NCBI GenBank assembly: GCA_963667815.1
Contig: OY764021.1
Length of the DNA stretch: 64,000 nt
Strand: one strand, 5' to 3'
DNA from: Saccharicrinis sp963667815
GTDB taxonomy: Bacteria; Bacteroidota; Bacteroidia; Bacteroidales; Marinilabiliaceae
This document shows, piece after piece, positions 1 through 8,817 of this stretch (positions are counted from its first letter, which is position 1; each line of letters starts with the position of its first letter). The position numbers and the translations under genes are program-made. The notes under the pieces are model-generated. The model saw only the letters and a list, made by a program, of their open reading frames with translations, did not search any database and was not told the DNA's origin.

Positions 1-891
1 CGAATAGGTATTCACACAGGTCCAGTAATATCAGGCGTAATAGGAAGAAAAAAACTTTCCTTTGATATTTGGGGAGATACTGTTAATATTGCAAGCCGAA
101 TGGAATCTTCAGGTGTGGCAGGTAAAATAAATGTCTCCGGTATTACTTATCAACTGATTAAAGACTTTTTTACCTGTGAATACAGGGGTAAAATGCCTAT
201 AAAATATAAGGGAGAAACGGATATGTACTTTGTGACAGGAATAGTTCCTCAACTATCCGTAGATGAGGAAGGGCTTATACCAAATGATGCTTTTAAAACT
301 AAATTACAGTGGATTAGATATAATGATCTGGAAGAATTGGTACTGACTCAATTGCGCCAAGAATTATCCTCTTCATTAAAGTATCACAATGTAAAGCATA
401 CAATAGATGTTTGTACTCAGGTAGAGGTTATTGGAAGGGCAGAGGGATTAAATAGTAAAGAATTACTTCTTGTAAAAACTGCTGCATTATTTCATGATAC
501 AGGGTATATGGTAAATCCTGTAAAACATGAGGTGCAAAGTGCTAGAATTGCACGTGAAATATTACCAAAATTTAACTACAGTAGTAGTGAGATTGAAGCA
601 ATAAACCAATTAATAATGGCAACAGAAATGAATGTTGAACCGAAATTATTAATGGAAAAAATTATAAAAGATGCAGACTTAGATTATTTAGGTAGGGCTG
701 ATTTTATTCCCTTATCAGAAAAATTATGGGAAGAGGTGTGTTACTTTAATGGAAAAATGACACAGAGGGAATGGAATAAAAAGCAATATGATTTTATTTC
801 AAAACATGTATATTATACAAATACAGCCAAAAACTTAAGGCAAGTTAATAAGGAAATTCAGTTGAAGAAAATCAAAGAATTTTTAGTCTGA
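1..891 (+). CDS. Class III nucleotidyl cyclase fused to HD domain (5' partial)
   Basis: The frame is open from the first base, so the gene starts left of the window. The first ~75 visible residues are the end of a class III adenylate/guanylate cyclase catalytic domain. FDIWGDTVNIASRME carries the Asp usually linked to adenine specificity and the Asn/Arg pair that stabilises the transition state. After a short linker comes an HD-type metal phosphohydrolase domain with YHNVKHT, FHDTG and a later KDADLDYLG, giving the H...HD...D ligand set. The protein could therefore both make a cyclic nucleotide and cleave a phosphoester; whether the HD part is active on cNMP is inference. N-terminal sensor domains, if any, lie outside the window. 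Confidence 0.85.
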   Translation, partial: RIGIHTGPVISGVIGRKKLSFDIWGDTVNIASRMESSGVAGKINVSGITYQLIKDFFTCEYRGKMPIKYKGETDMYFVTGIVPQLSVDEEGLIPNDAFKTKLQWIRYNDLEELVLTQLRQELSSSLKYHNVKHTIDVCTQVEVIGRAEGLNSKELLLVKTAALFHDTGYMVNPVKHEVQSARIAREILPKFNYSSSEIEAINQLIMATEMNVEPKLLMEKIIKDADLDYLGRADFIPLSEKLWEEVCYFNGKMTQREWNKKQYDFISKHVYYTNTAKNLRQVNKEIQLKKIKEFLV

Positions 892-931
892 TAATTTCAA
901 ACTTTGCTTTTATAAATGAATTCCCCTAAAT

Positions 932-939
932 TAGATTTG
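932..939 (+). promoter_or_regulatory. -7 promoter element of bactofilin-atp operon
   Basis: TAGATTTG matches the Bacteroidota -7 consensus TAnnTTTG exactly. A TTTT lies 20 bp upstream (908-911) as a weak -33 element. It sits about 65 nt before the bactofilin start, in the only sizeable gap before the atp genes. Confidence 0.55.
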
Positions 940-1004
940 TTTATTTTTTTGTTTTCTTTGAAACCTCAATTAATAATAATCGTAATAGATAAATAATTTA
1001 AAAG

Positions 1005-1385
1005 ATGGCTAAATCATACGAACCGGAAAATAAGTTACCTAACATGATTGGTTCAGGAACAAAAATCTCTGGAAACATTGAAACTAATGGAGATATCAGA
1101 ATCGATGGTGAAATTGAAGGTAACATACATTCAAAAGGAAAAGTCGTTATTGGACCAAACGGTAGAGTTAAAGGAGAAATTTATTGTGCGAACTCTGAAG
1201 TATCTGGTGGTATTGAAGGTAAGATTTTAGTAAGTGAACTTTTATCGCTTAAAGCTACCTCAAAATTAATTGGAGATATAATAACGGCTAAATTAACAAT
1301 TGAACCAGGAGCTATATTTACCGGGAAATGTGAGATGGGAGGAAAAGCTGAAAATTCCCAACCAACATCAAGTCCAAAAAAGTAA
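1005..1385 (+). CDS. Bactofilin (polymer-forming cytoskeletal protein)
   Basis: This 126-residue protein has a short disordered N-terminus, then a right-handed beta-helix of short hydrophobic/glycine repeats (GTKISGNIETNGDIRIDGE and following turns), then a polar Ser/Pro/Lys tail. That is the bactofilin layout and length. Bactofilins polymerise without nucleotide into membrane-associated filaments that scaffold cell-wall or motility machinery. It is the first gene of the run leading into the ATP synthase genes, with only 3 nt to the next start, so co-transcription is likely. Bactofilin next to atp genes recurs in Bacteroidota; a functional link is not established by the sequence. Confidence 0.93.
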   Translation: MAKSYEPENKLPNMIGSGTKISGNIETNGDIRIDGEIEGNIHSKGKVVIGPNGRVKGEIYCANSEVSGGIEGKILVSELLSLKATSKLIGDIITAKLTIEPGAIFTGKCEMGGKAENSQPTSSPKK

Positions 1386-1388
1386 TAA

Positions 1389-1769
1389 GTGATTAATAAA
1401 AAACTATTTATTGAAATAAGAAAGTTTGTAACTTTTGCACTTATAGTATATTTGTTTAATTTTCTATTGGCTAAATATTTTCACGAAAATTTATTTGCTG
1501 AAGTAAATATTATTCAAATTTTTTGTGTACTTCTGTTCGGTGGAATTATTTTTATTTCTAAGTACCTGGTAGAATTAATCCCTGATTATGTAGTTTTTAT
1601 AATCATGGGATTTATTGGAATAAAAATGATTGTGGCAGCATTATTTATTCTTCTTTTAGTTGATTATTCAGATGACCATGAGCATCACGTAATAATCGTT
1701 TTTATGACTAACTATTTTATGCATTTGATTTACTCTACAAAGAAAATAGTTGGTTATATTCAAAAATGA
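1389..1769 (+). CDS. Small four-helix membrane protein preceding atpB
   Basis: This 126-residue protein has about four hydrophobic segments (residues ~12-30, 38-57, 60-95 and 100-120) and starts with GTG three bases after the bactofilin stop. Its stop lies 16 bp before the chosen atpB start. Position and size match the uncharacterised membrane protein often found before atpB in Bacteroidota, where an AtpI/AtpZ-type assembly factor is also usual. No AtpZ-like gene is present here, so this may fill that role, but I recognise no diagnostic motif. The sequence is rich in Ile/Phe and has a DDHEHH stretch between helices 3 and 4. Confidence 0.75.
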   Translation: MINKKLFIEIRKFVTFALIVYLFNFLLAKYFHENLFAEVNIIQIFCVLLFGGIIFISKYLVELIPDYVVFIIMGFIGIKMIVAALFILLLVDYSDDHEHHVIIVFMTNYFMHLIYSTKKIVGYIQK

Positions 1770-1785
1770 AGTTGATTTTACATTT

Positions 1786-2871
1786 ATGAAACGTGTATTA
1801 GGAATTATATTATTTTCATTAATTTCCTTATTACCTTTGGTTGCATCTGAACATTCAGATGTCAAAGCAGAGGAAGAAAATAATACAGTAAAGTTTGATC
1901 CAACAGTTGTTATTGAGCATCATATATCCAATGCTCATGTGTGGCATGTTGTTTCTTGGGGTGAAGGAGAGGAAAAGGTTGATATTGAAATACCTTTACC
2001 TATAATATTAATAGATCAAGGTAAATTTCATTTCTTTCTGTATTCACGTTTTGATCATCATACCAAAGTTGCAGAAAGTAAAGGTCGTTACTTCTTGTAT
2101 CAACATGGAACCATTTATAATACAGATGCTAAAGGTACTATTACTGAAGATGAGCATGGACATATTAGCAATTCAAAACCTTGGGATTTCTCATTGACAA
2201 AAAATGTATGGTCAATGTGGTTATCAATTGTTATACTCCTATGGCTTTTTATTTTTATTGCGAAAAAGTATAATGGTACACCAAAGCGTCCTAAGGGAGT
2301 GCAATCATTTTTTGAACCAATAATATTATTTATTAAAGATGATATTATTATTGATCAGATTGGTAAAGAAAAAGCTAATAAATTTGTGCCATATCTATTA
2401 ACGTTATTTTTCTTTATTTGGATAAATAACATGATTGGTTTGGTTCCGTTTTTTCCTGGAGGAAGCAACTTTACAGGGAATATTTCGGTTACAATGGTGT
2501 TAGCCATAATAACATTTTTAGTAACAAATATTAATGGAAGTAAAAGTTACTGGAAGCATACTTTATTGGCTCCAGGAATTCCTTCTGTTGTAAAAATTAT
2601 ATTAATACCTGTTGAAATTATTGGATTATTTACTAAACCTTTTGCTTTAATGATTCGTTTAATGGCTAATATTACAGCCGGACATATCATTATTATTAGT
2701 TTGGTATCTCTTATCTTTATTTTGCAAAATGTTTGGGTTTCTCCGGCATCAATTGCATTATCAGTGGTCATGTCAATTCTTGAATTGTTTGTGGCCCTTT
2801 TACAGGCCTATATTTTTACATTATTATCTGCCTTGTTTATAGGTATGGCTGTACATAGTGAAGAACATTAA
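1786..2871 (+). CDS. atpB: F1Fo ATP synthase subunit a
   Basis: This is the membrane half-channel subunit of the Fo motor, working with the c-ring to pass ions. The 361-residue form is longer than the E. coli protein because of an N-terminal signal-peptide-like segment (MKRVLGIILFSLISLLPLVA) and a His-rich periplasmic region of ~120 residues, as seen in Bacteroidota a subunits. The essential helix contains ALMIRLMANITAGH with the catalytic Arg at residue ~291. I chose the ATG at 1786; a TTG at 1750 is in frame but overlaps the previous gene and would put a polar stretch before the signal peptide. Confidence 0.95.
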   Translation: MKRVLGIILFSLISLLPLVASEHSDVKAEEENNTVKFDPTVVIEHHISNAHVWHVVSWGEGEEKVDIEIPLPIILIDQGKFHFFLYSRFDHHTKVAESKGRYFLYQHGTIYNTDAKGTITEDEHGHISNSKPWDFSLTKNVWSMWLSIVILLWLFIFIAKKYNGTPKRPKGVQSFFEPIILFIKDDIIIDQIGKEKANKFVPYLLTLFFFIWINNMIGLVPFFPGGSNFTGNISVTMVLAIITFLVTNINGSKSYWKHTLLAPGIPSVVKIILIPVEIIGLFTKPFALMIRLMANITAGHIIIISLVSLIFILQNVWVSPASIALSVVMSILELFVALLQAYIFTLLSALFIGMAVHSEEH

Positions 2872-2904
2872 TAAAATACTAGTTTAATTAAAAAATAAAA
2901 TATT

Positions 2905-3105
2905 ATGACAACTACTGCTTTAGGTTTAGGACTTATAGTAATTGGAGCTGGATTAGGAATTGGTCTTTTAGGAAAAGGCGCAATGGAGGCAATGGCTCGT
3001 CAACCAGAAGTTCTTTCTAAACTTCAAACAGCAATGCTTATTGCTGCTGCCTTGATTGAAGGTGTAGCTTTATTTGCTATTGTAATTGCAATGATTAATG
3101 GTTAA
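2905..3105 (+). CDS. atpE: F1Fo ATP synthase subunit c
   Basis: This is a 66-residue proteolipid with two glycine/alanine-rich helices joined by the polar loop ARQPE. The ion-binding carboxylate is Glu52 in AALIEGVALFAIV. The residue after Glu52 is Gly rather than Ser/Thr, and helix 1 has Ile where sodium-type rings have Gln, so the ring should bind protons; that is inference from known Na+ signatures. It lies between atpB and atpF, in the expected order. Confidence 0.97.
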   Translation: MTTTALGLGLIVIGAGLGIGLLGKGAMEAMARQPEVLSKLQTAMLIAAALIEGVALFAIVIAMING

Positions 3106-3132
3106 TCATTTCCAGTAATTAAAGTTTAAAGG

Positions 3133-3630
3133 ATGGATTTTTTATTACAACCGGATCCAGGATTAGTCTTTTGGACTACACTCTCTTTTGGTATACTTGT
3201 TTTTCTACTAAGAAAGTATGCGTGGGGACCTATTCTGCATGCACTTAAGGTTAGAGAAGAAACAATTGAGGCTTCATTGCAAGCAGCAGAGAGGGCCAAA
3301 ACTGAGGTAGAGGACCTAGTTAAAGTGCGTCAGGAAATGATGGACTCAACAAAAAATGAGCGAGATGACATTATAAAAGAAACACGCGCATTAAAAGAGA
3401 AAATTATTAACGATGCACGTTCTAGTGCTCAAAGCGAAGCTAATAAACTTATTGAATCAGCTCGAAAACAAATTGAAGCGGAAAAAAACGCTGCCATCAA
3501 AGAGTTGAAAACTCAAGTTGCAGAAATCTCTATAGATATTGCAGGCCTTATTTTAGAGTCTGAACTGAAATCAGAGAAAAAGCAAAAGGAGATTATCGAT
3601 AAGTATTTAGATAAGGTAAATTTTAATTAA
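3133..3630 (+). CDS. atpF: F1Fo ATP synthase subunit b
   Basis: This 165-residue peripheral stalk subunit has one N-terminal membrane helix (residues ~10-26, including FWTTLSFGILVFLL) followed by a long charged helical coiled-coil region rich in Glu, Lys and Ala to the C-terminus. It links subunit a to the delta/alpha cap of F1. There is only one b gene here, so the stalk is probably a homodimer. It is followed 14 nt later by atpH. Confidence 0.96.
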   Translation: MDFLLQPDPGLVFWTTLSFGILVFLLRKYAWGPILHALKVREETIEASLQAAERAKTEVEDLVKVRQEMMDSTKNERDDIIKETRALKEKIINDARSSAQSEANKLIESARKQIEAEKNAAIKELKTQVAEISIDIAGLILESELKSEKKQKEIIDKYLDKVNFN

Positions 3631-3644
3631 TTACAGGAGTAAGG

Positions 3645-4181
3645 ATGGATCATAGTTTAATCTCTGTAAGATATGCGAAAGCATTGTTTTCATTAAGTCA
3701 GGATAAGGACATTGTAGAAAGGGTATACAATGATATGCAAATTCTAATGGATCAGTGTTCAAAAACTAAGGCATTTAATGATTTGTTAAAGAGCCCTGTG
3801 GTTACTCCTTTTGAAAAGAAAAAAGCTTTTAATTCAATATTTGCTAAATATATTCATCAAATTACCATGCAATTTCTTCAAGTAATTATTGATAATAAAA
3901 GAGAAGAATTATTAGAAGATATTGGTCGTAATTACATTGATTTTTATAAAAATCAAATAGGATTAAAAACAGCTACTCTTTATACTGCATTTCCTTTAAC
4001 AGAAGATTATATAGCTAATGTTAAGGATTTGTTGGAAAAAGAACTTAAAACAAAAATAGAATTGAATGTAAGTATTCGTGAACATCTCATTGGAGGATTT
4101 ATTTTAATGGTAGATGGTAAAATGATGGATGCAAGTATATTCAATAAACTTAAGAAGTTGAAAAATAAACTATTAAGTTAA
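3645..4181 (+). CDS. atpH: F1Fo ATP synthase subunit delta
   Basis: This is the OSCP/delta family at 178 residues, the normal length. It has an N-terminal helical bundle (RYAKALFSLSQDKD) and the family's C-terminal signature region around EHLIGGFILMVDGKMMDAS. It sits on top of F1 and connects alpha subunits to the b stalk. Position between atpF and atpA is canonical. Confidence 0.96.
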   Translation: MDHSLISVRYAKALFSLSQDKDIVERVYNDMQILMDQCSKTKAFNDLLKSPVVTPFEKKKAFNSIFAKYIHQITMQFLQVIIDNKREELLEDIGRNYIDFYKNQIGLKTATLYTAFPLTEDYIANVKDLLEKELKTKIELNVSIREHLIGGFILMVDGKMMDASIFNKLKKLKNKLLS

Positions 4182-4205
4182 TTACTACTGGTTAAAATTG
4201 TACCA

Positions 4206-5798
4206 ATGGAAAATATAAAACCTGCCGAAGTTTCGGAATTATTAAAAAAACAGATTGAAGGTTTTACCAGCAATACAAACTTGGAAGAAGTAGGTACTGT
4301 TCTTCAGGTTGGTGATGGTATTGCTCGTGTTTACGGATTAAATAATGTAAGAGCAAATGAACTTGTCGAATTTGAATCTTGCAAAGGAGTAGTACTTAAC
4401 CTTGAACAGGATAATGTTGGAGTAGTATTATTAGGTGCTTCTCACGATATTAAAGAGGGCGATGTTGTAAAAAGAACAGGTCGTATTGCTTCAGTTAATG
4501 TAGGTGAAGGGATGTTAGGTCGTGTAATAAACACGAATGGTGAACCTATTGATGGGAAAGGAAGTATTGAAGGTGAATTATATGAATTTCCTTTAGAAAG
4601 AAAGGCTCCAGGAGTAATATTTCGTCAGCCAGTAAAAGAACCTATGCAAACAGGTTTAAAAGCAGTGGACTCTATGATTCCTATTGGCAGAGGACAACGT
4701 GAACTTATAATTGGTGACCGTCAGACAGGAAAAACGGCAATAGCCATCGATACTATAATCAATCAAAAAGAAAATTACGAAAAAGGTAATCCTGTATATT
4801 GTATCTATGTAGCTATAGGTCAAAAGGGTTCTACTGTTGCTCAAATCGTAAATACACTTGAGAAACATGGAGCCATGAAATATACAACAGTAGTATCTTC
4901 TACTGCTGCTGATCCGGCTGCGATGCAATTTTATGCACCATTTACAGGTACAGCATTAGGTGAGTATTTTAGAGATACTGGACGTGCTGCTTTAATTGTT
5001 TATGATGATTTATCAAAGCAGGCTGTATCTTATCGTGAGGTGTCATTATTATTACGTCGTCCACCAGGAAGGGAAGCTTATCCTGGAGATGTTTTTTACC
5101 TTCACTCACGTTTATTAGAGAGAGCGGCTAAAGTAATTGATTCTGATGAAATTGCAGCTACAATGAATGATCTTCCTGAATCTATCAAAAGTAAGGTAAA
5201 AGGAGGTGGTTCACTTACCGCTTTACCAATCATTGAAACTCAGGCTGGAGACGTTTCTGCATACATTCCTACAAATGTTATTTCTATTACTGATGGGCAG
5301 ATTTTCCTTGAAGGTAATTTGTTTAACGCAGGTATCAGACCAGCGATAAATGTTGGTATTTCAGTATCAAGAGTAGGAGGTAGTGCTCAGATTAAATCAA
5401 TGAAAAAAGTAGCTGGTACTTTAAAATTGGATCAGGCACAGTTTAGAGAACTTGAAGCTTTTTCAAAATTTGGATCAGATTTAGACCCTGCAACAAAAGC
5501 AGTATTAGATAAAGGTAGAAAGAACGTTGAATTACTAAAGCAACCTCAATATTCTCCGGTTAACGTGGCTCATCAGGTGGCTTTAATTTATTGTGGAACA
5601 CAAGGTTTATTATCTGATGTTCCTGTAGATAAGATTAAAGAGTTCGAAAAGAGCTTTATTGATGATTTGGAGATGCGATATAAGGATATTTTTGATACGC
5701 TAGGTAAAGGAAATATATCTGATAAAGAAACTGCAATATTAAAAGAAGTTGCTGCTGATGTAGCTCGCAGATTTGCAGTGGTTGATGACGAAAATTAG
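4206..5798 (+). CDS. atpA: F1Fo ATP synthase subunit alpha
   Basis: This is the non-catalytic nucleotide-binding subunit of F1. It has 530 residues with an N-terminal beta-barrel, a P-loop at ~170-177 (GDRQTGKT) and the SRVGGSAQ signature near residue 392. It shows the full length and conserved blocks of the family, including LLRRPPGREAYPGDVFY. It is co-directional with and 8 nt from atpG. The catalytic beta subunit (atpD) is not in the window and must lie elsewhere, as is usual in Bacteroidota. Confidence 0.98.
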   Translation: MENIKPAEVSELLKKQIEGFTSNTNLEEVGTVLQVGDGIARVYGLNNVRANELVEFESCKGVVLNLEQDNVGVVLLGASHDIKEGDVVKRTGRIASVNVGEGMLGRVINTNGEPIDGKGSIEGELYEFPLERKAPGVIFRQPVKEPMQTGLKAVDSMIPIGRGQRELIIGDRQTGKTAIAIDTIINQKENYEKGNPVYCIYVAIGQKGSTVAQIVNTLEKHGAMKYTTVVSSTAADPAAMQFYAPFTGTALGEYFRDTGRAALIVYDDLSKQAVSYREVSLLLRRPPGREAYPGDVFYLHSRLLERAAKVIDSDEIAATMNDLPESIKSKVKGGGSLTALPIIETQAGDVSAYIPTNVISITDGQIFLEGNLFNAGIRPAINVGISVSRVGGSAQIKSMKKVAGTLKLDQAQFRELEAFSKFGSDLDPATKAVLDKGRKNVELLKQPQYSPVNVAHQVALIYCGTQGLLSDVPVDKIKEFEKSFIDDLEMRYKDIFDTLGKGNISDKETAILKEVAADVARRFAVVDDEN

Positions 5799-5806
5799 AA
5801 AGTACA

Positions 5807-6682
5807 ATGCCAAGTTTAAAAGACATAAAAACCCGCATTGATTCGGTTAAAACAACTCGACAGGTAACCAGTGCTATGAAAATGGTTTCTGCTGCTAAAT
5901 TAAAAAAAGCACAGGATGATATTGTTCAGATTAGGCCGTATGCTGAAAAGATGAGTGATATTATTTTTGAACTATTTAATGCAAGGGACACAGGTCAATT
6001 TATTCCCTTAGCAGAAAAACGAGAGGCTGATAGAGTTTTAATTGTAATGGTTACTTCCAATAGGGGGTTGTGTGGAGCTTTTAATTCAAGTATTGTCAAA
6101 GAAGTAAATAGAATTGTCAGAAATGAATATTCTTCTCATTTTAAAAATGGATTTATTGATGTTATTTCTATTGGTAAACAAGGAGAAAAACTATTAAAAT
6201 CAACAGGAATAAAATGTGTAAAAGAATTCAATGATATTTATAATGACATACATTTTAATTCAGTAGAGAAAATTTCAGATGAATTGATTTCTGACTTTTT
6301 GGAGCATAAATACGATAGAGTTATATTGGTATATAATGAGTTTATTAATGCTGCAGTGCAAAATGTAAGTGTCTCTCAGTTTTTACCGTTAGAGTTTCCT
6401 GAAATTGAACATTCTTATTCTTCTGATTATATCTATGAGCCAGGACAAGAGGAGATAATTAATGATATGGTTCCTTTGAGTTTGAAAACAATGTTTTTCA
6501 GGACTATTCTTGATTCAATTGCTTCTGAACATGGTGCAAGAATGACCTCAATGCATAAAGCAACGGATAATGCAACTGAATTAATCGGAGATCTGGAGCT
6601 TAGTTATAATAAAGCTCGTCAGACTGCGATTACAAATGAAATTCTTGAAATTGTTGGTGGAGCAGAGGCTCTTTCTAAATAG
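5807..6682 (+). CDS. atpG: F1Fo ATP synthase subunit gamma
   Basis: This is the central rotor shaft, 291 residues. The N-terminal helix (DSVKTTRQVTSAMKMVSAAK) and the C-terminal helix (NKARQTAITNEILEIVGGAEAL) that form the coiled shaft are both clear, with the Rossmann-like middle (MVTSNRGLCGAFN) between them. It is the last gene of the operon; a strong terminator follows 26 bp downstream. Confidence 0.98.
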   Translation: MPSLKDIKTRIDSVKTTRQVTSAMKMVSAAKLKKAQDDIVQIRPYAEKMSDIIFELFNARDTGQFIPLAEKREADRVLIVMVTSNRGLCGAFNSSIVKEVNRIVRNEYSSHFKNGFIDVISIGKQGEKLLKSTGIKCVKEFNDIYNDIHFNSVEKISDELISDFLEHKYDRVILVYNEFINAAVQNVSVSQFLPLEFPEIEHSYSSDYIYEPGQEEIINDMVPLSLKTMFFRTILDSIASEHGARMTSMHKATDNATELIGDLELSYNKARQTAITNEILEIVGGAEALSK

Positions 6683-6708
6683 AACTATTTATTAAATTGA
6701 ATATAGAG

Positions 6709-6740
6709 GGATGTTTTCAGTATCGAAAACATCCTTTTTT
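6709..6740. terminator. Strong hairpin terminator after atpG
   Basis: A perfect 10-bp stem (GGATGTTTTC at 6709-6718 and its complement at 6725-6734) with a 6-nt loop is followed by a T run. It ends the atp operon on the plus strand. The convergent gene on the minus strand stops inside the T run, so it may serve both. Confidence 0.9.
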
Positions 6741-8160
6741 ATCTTCTTTTTGAGCTTTTTACTGCGTTATATGGGTCACCAAAGCATGGTAATGACCCTT
6801 TGCCACGTGCTTGTCTATCTTTGCATCCATTCAATAAACTAATACCGAATCTCACATTTACATTACGTGTATTGGCAAGATTAAAAAAAGCAGGAATATT
6901 ATCACTCAAAGCATGTAAGTAAATAGGACCTAATTTTATACCTAGGCCAATTCCCAAATTATTTATTTGTTTATTTTGTAAGGAATATGAAATACCAGTA
7001 GTAAGTATCTTACCAAATTGTTTATTAGCTGAGAGGGTTAAAGCAGGGTGCCACCTCTTTTTATAAAATTCAGTATGAAAAATACCTCCAATATCTAATG
7101 TGTTGGGTATTATTCTTTCAATACCTGCATAGAAAGTTGGCACAAGGGGAGAAGCATATGCAGATGTGTATAAATAAGGATTGAAGGCGTTATATAGAGT
7201 GTCTTTAATACTTTCAAAGTCATCTAGACCTTCATTGTATGTTTCTCCGGTAATATCAATTTGTCCTGTAGAATGAAACTGATTTACTTCAGAATTCCAT
7301 TTTATATAACCAATATCTAATATACTTGCTGAAATAGTTGTTAATTCATCTAATTTATATGTTATTCCCAAGTCAATACCAAAACCCTTATTTTGTTTAT
7401 TGAGAAGGTAATCTTTTGTATTTATGTCTTTAATATCTATATCTTCTATATCATCAACATAACCATCCTCATTAGGAGTAACATCTAATGGGAATGAACT
7501 GTATAATTCACCTGAAGCAACCATGTTTAGAGCGTAGCTTATTGGGTTGGTATATAAGTTCATGTTGGAATATTTTGTGTATAGATTTGCTTTACCAAAT
7601 AGTAGTTTAGCCCTAATGCCAATATCTAAATCTTCATTAATTTCTCTGGCCCAACCTATGGCATATTCTCTATAGTGTACAGCATTAATTCTTGTGCCAT
7701 CCATTTGAGTATTTTGTCCAACAAACTGACTATTGCCATAATTGGCTAATAATAAAGCATTTTTTGAAAGGGTATGATAGGTGTTTATTTTTTCATTGAT
7801 ATAAAATGTAAAATAGTTTTGTTTATACATATAGCCTAGTGAAATAAGAGATATGTGAAATTCTGAAGCTAAAAGTTCAAGCTTATTGAATTTATGTAGG
7901 GTTTGATCTGGATTAAACCTTAATGAATCGCCATTAAATTCATCAAATAAATCATTAAAAGAAAAGCCCGTAGAATATGCATTGATATGAGTGGAGCCAG
8001 CAATTGGCATTCCAATAAACCATTTACAATTAATAGGTACAGATGGATTTACAAGGTTTGCTTGAGGAAGTTCGTGCATTAAAAATAAAGTATTGTTCTG
8101 TTGAGCCTTAGATTTGGTAAGGACAAGTATTAATAGTATTAGAACAATAATTTTAAGCAT
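6739..8160 (-). CDS. DUF5723-like outer-membrane beta-barrel protein
   Basis: This 473-residue protein has a signal peptide ending near KSKAQQ. The first mature segment (MHELPQANLVNPSVPINCKW) resembles the start of DUF5723 / PorP-SprF-related barrels of Bacteroidota. The rest is a series of amphipathic strands with YxxNxxF-type turns, fitting an outer-membrane barrel. It is preceded by a lipoprotein gene 10 bp upstream on the same strand, so the two probably form a pair. Function is unknown; a relation to type IX secretion is only by distant family resemblance. The C-terminal SLLNGCKDRQARGKG tail is Cys- and Arg-containing and not part of the barrel. Confidence 0.7.
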   Translation of the reverse strand: MLKIIVLILLILVLTKSKAQQNNTLFLMHELPQANLVNPSVPINCKWFIGMPIAGSTHINAYSTGFSFNDLFDEFNGDSLRFNPDQTLHKFNKLELLASEFHISLISLGYMYKQNYFTFYINEKINTYHTLSKNALLLANYGNSQFVGQNTQMDGTRINAVHYREYAIGWAREINEDLDIGIRAKLLFGKANLYTKYSNMNLYTNPISYALNMVASGELYSSFPLDVTPNEDGYVDDIEDIDIKDINTKDYLLNKQNKGFGIDLGITYKLDELTTISASILDIGYIKWNSEVNQFHSTGQIDITGETYNEGLDDFESIKDTLYNAFNPYLYTSAYASPLVPTFYAGIERIIPNTLDIGGIFHTEFYKKRWHPALTLSANKQFGKILTTGISYSLQNKQINNLGIGLGIKLGPIYLHALSDNIPAFFNLANTRNVNVRFGISLLNGCKDRQARGKGSLPCFGDPYNAVKSSKRR

Positions 8161-8170
8161 TTATAAATTA

Positions 8171-8797
8171 TTAGTTTATTGGGACTTCAAGTTCTGCTTT
8201 AATACCTAAGGAGCAATCGCAATAATAATTGTTTAAATTTGCAATGATAGCATCAGATATTTCTCTATTTGTTATTCTAATAATAAGACGAATAAAGTCT
8301 GTATTATTAATAATATTATCATCATCAATATCAATTGGGATTAGTTGTGAAAATAAATGACTTTTTGTTACTATTCCCTCATTGTTTATTATCGCTGCTG
8401 GTATTATGATTTCAGGTTCTATTTCAAGGGTTTTAATATACTCATTAGGATTTTTCATGAAATCTATGTACACATGGATTTCACAAGGAAAATAATTTTC
8501 AACACCAAGATTAAAATTTAATTTACGTATATACGAGGTATCTTCAAACAGATTATTAAAATTTAAATCAAAATTTTTATAAAATGTGATGTCCCTGATG
8601 ATATCAGGATAATAGGAAGAAAACGGTTCAGGAAGGTTTGAATCGGATAAAAAATAACTGTCTTCAAAAATGGGAACAGATACATCTGGTTCCCATGTAT
8701 ATTCATTGGAAAATTTACTTAAGTCCTCTTTAAAACAGGAGGTTAAAAAGAATAAAGTACATAGTATGATACCATATTTTTTAAAATATAACCACAT
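8171..8797 (-). CDS. Hypothetical lipoprotein
   Basis: This 208-residue protein has a lipobox (TLFFLTSC, lipidated Cys at ~21). The mature part has acidic residues and alternating hydrophobic strands suggestive of a beta-sandwich. It lies directly upstream of the barrel gene in the same direction, so it may be a surface or periplasmic partner of that barrel (inference). I do not recognise a named family. Confidence 0.75.
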   Translation of the reverse strand: MWLYFKKYGIILCTLFFLTSCFKEDLSKFSNEYTWEPDVSVPIFEDSYFLSDSNLPEPFSSYYPDIIRDITFYKNFDLNFNNLFEDTSYIRKLNFNLGVENYFPCEIHVYIDFMKNPNEYIKTLEIEPEIIIPAAIINNEGIVTKSHLFSQLIPIDIDDDNIINNTDFIRLIIRITNREISDAIIANLNNYYCDCSLGIKAELEVPIN

Positions 8798-8817
8798 CTA
8801 TTTAGTAAATTATAAAT

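Noticed and set aside
1750..1785. In-frame TTG giving a longer subunit a
   Set aside because: It overlaps the previous gene and would place polar residues before a clear signal peptide; the ATG at 1786 fits the family.
4656..4928. Antisense open frame inside atpA
   Set aside because: Shadow of a strongly conserved gene; composition and lack of any family resemblance argue against it.
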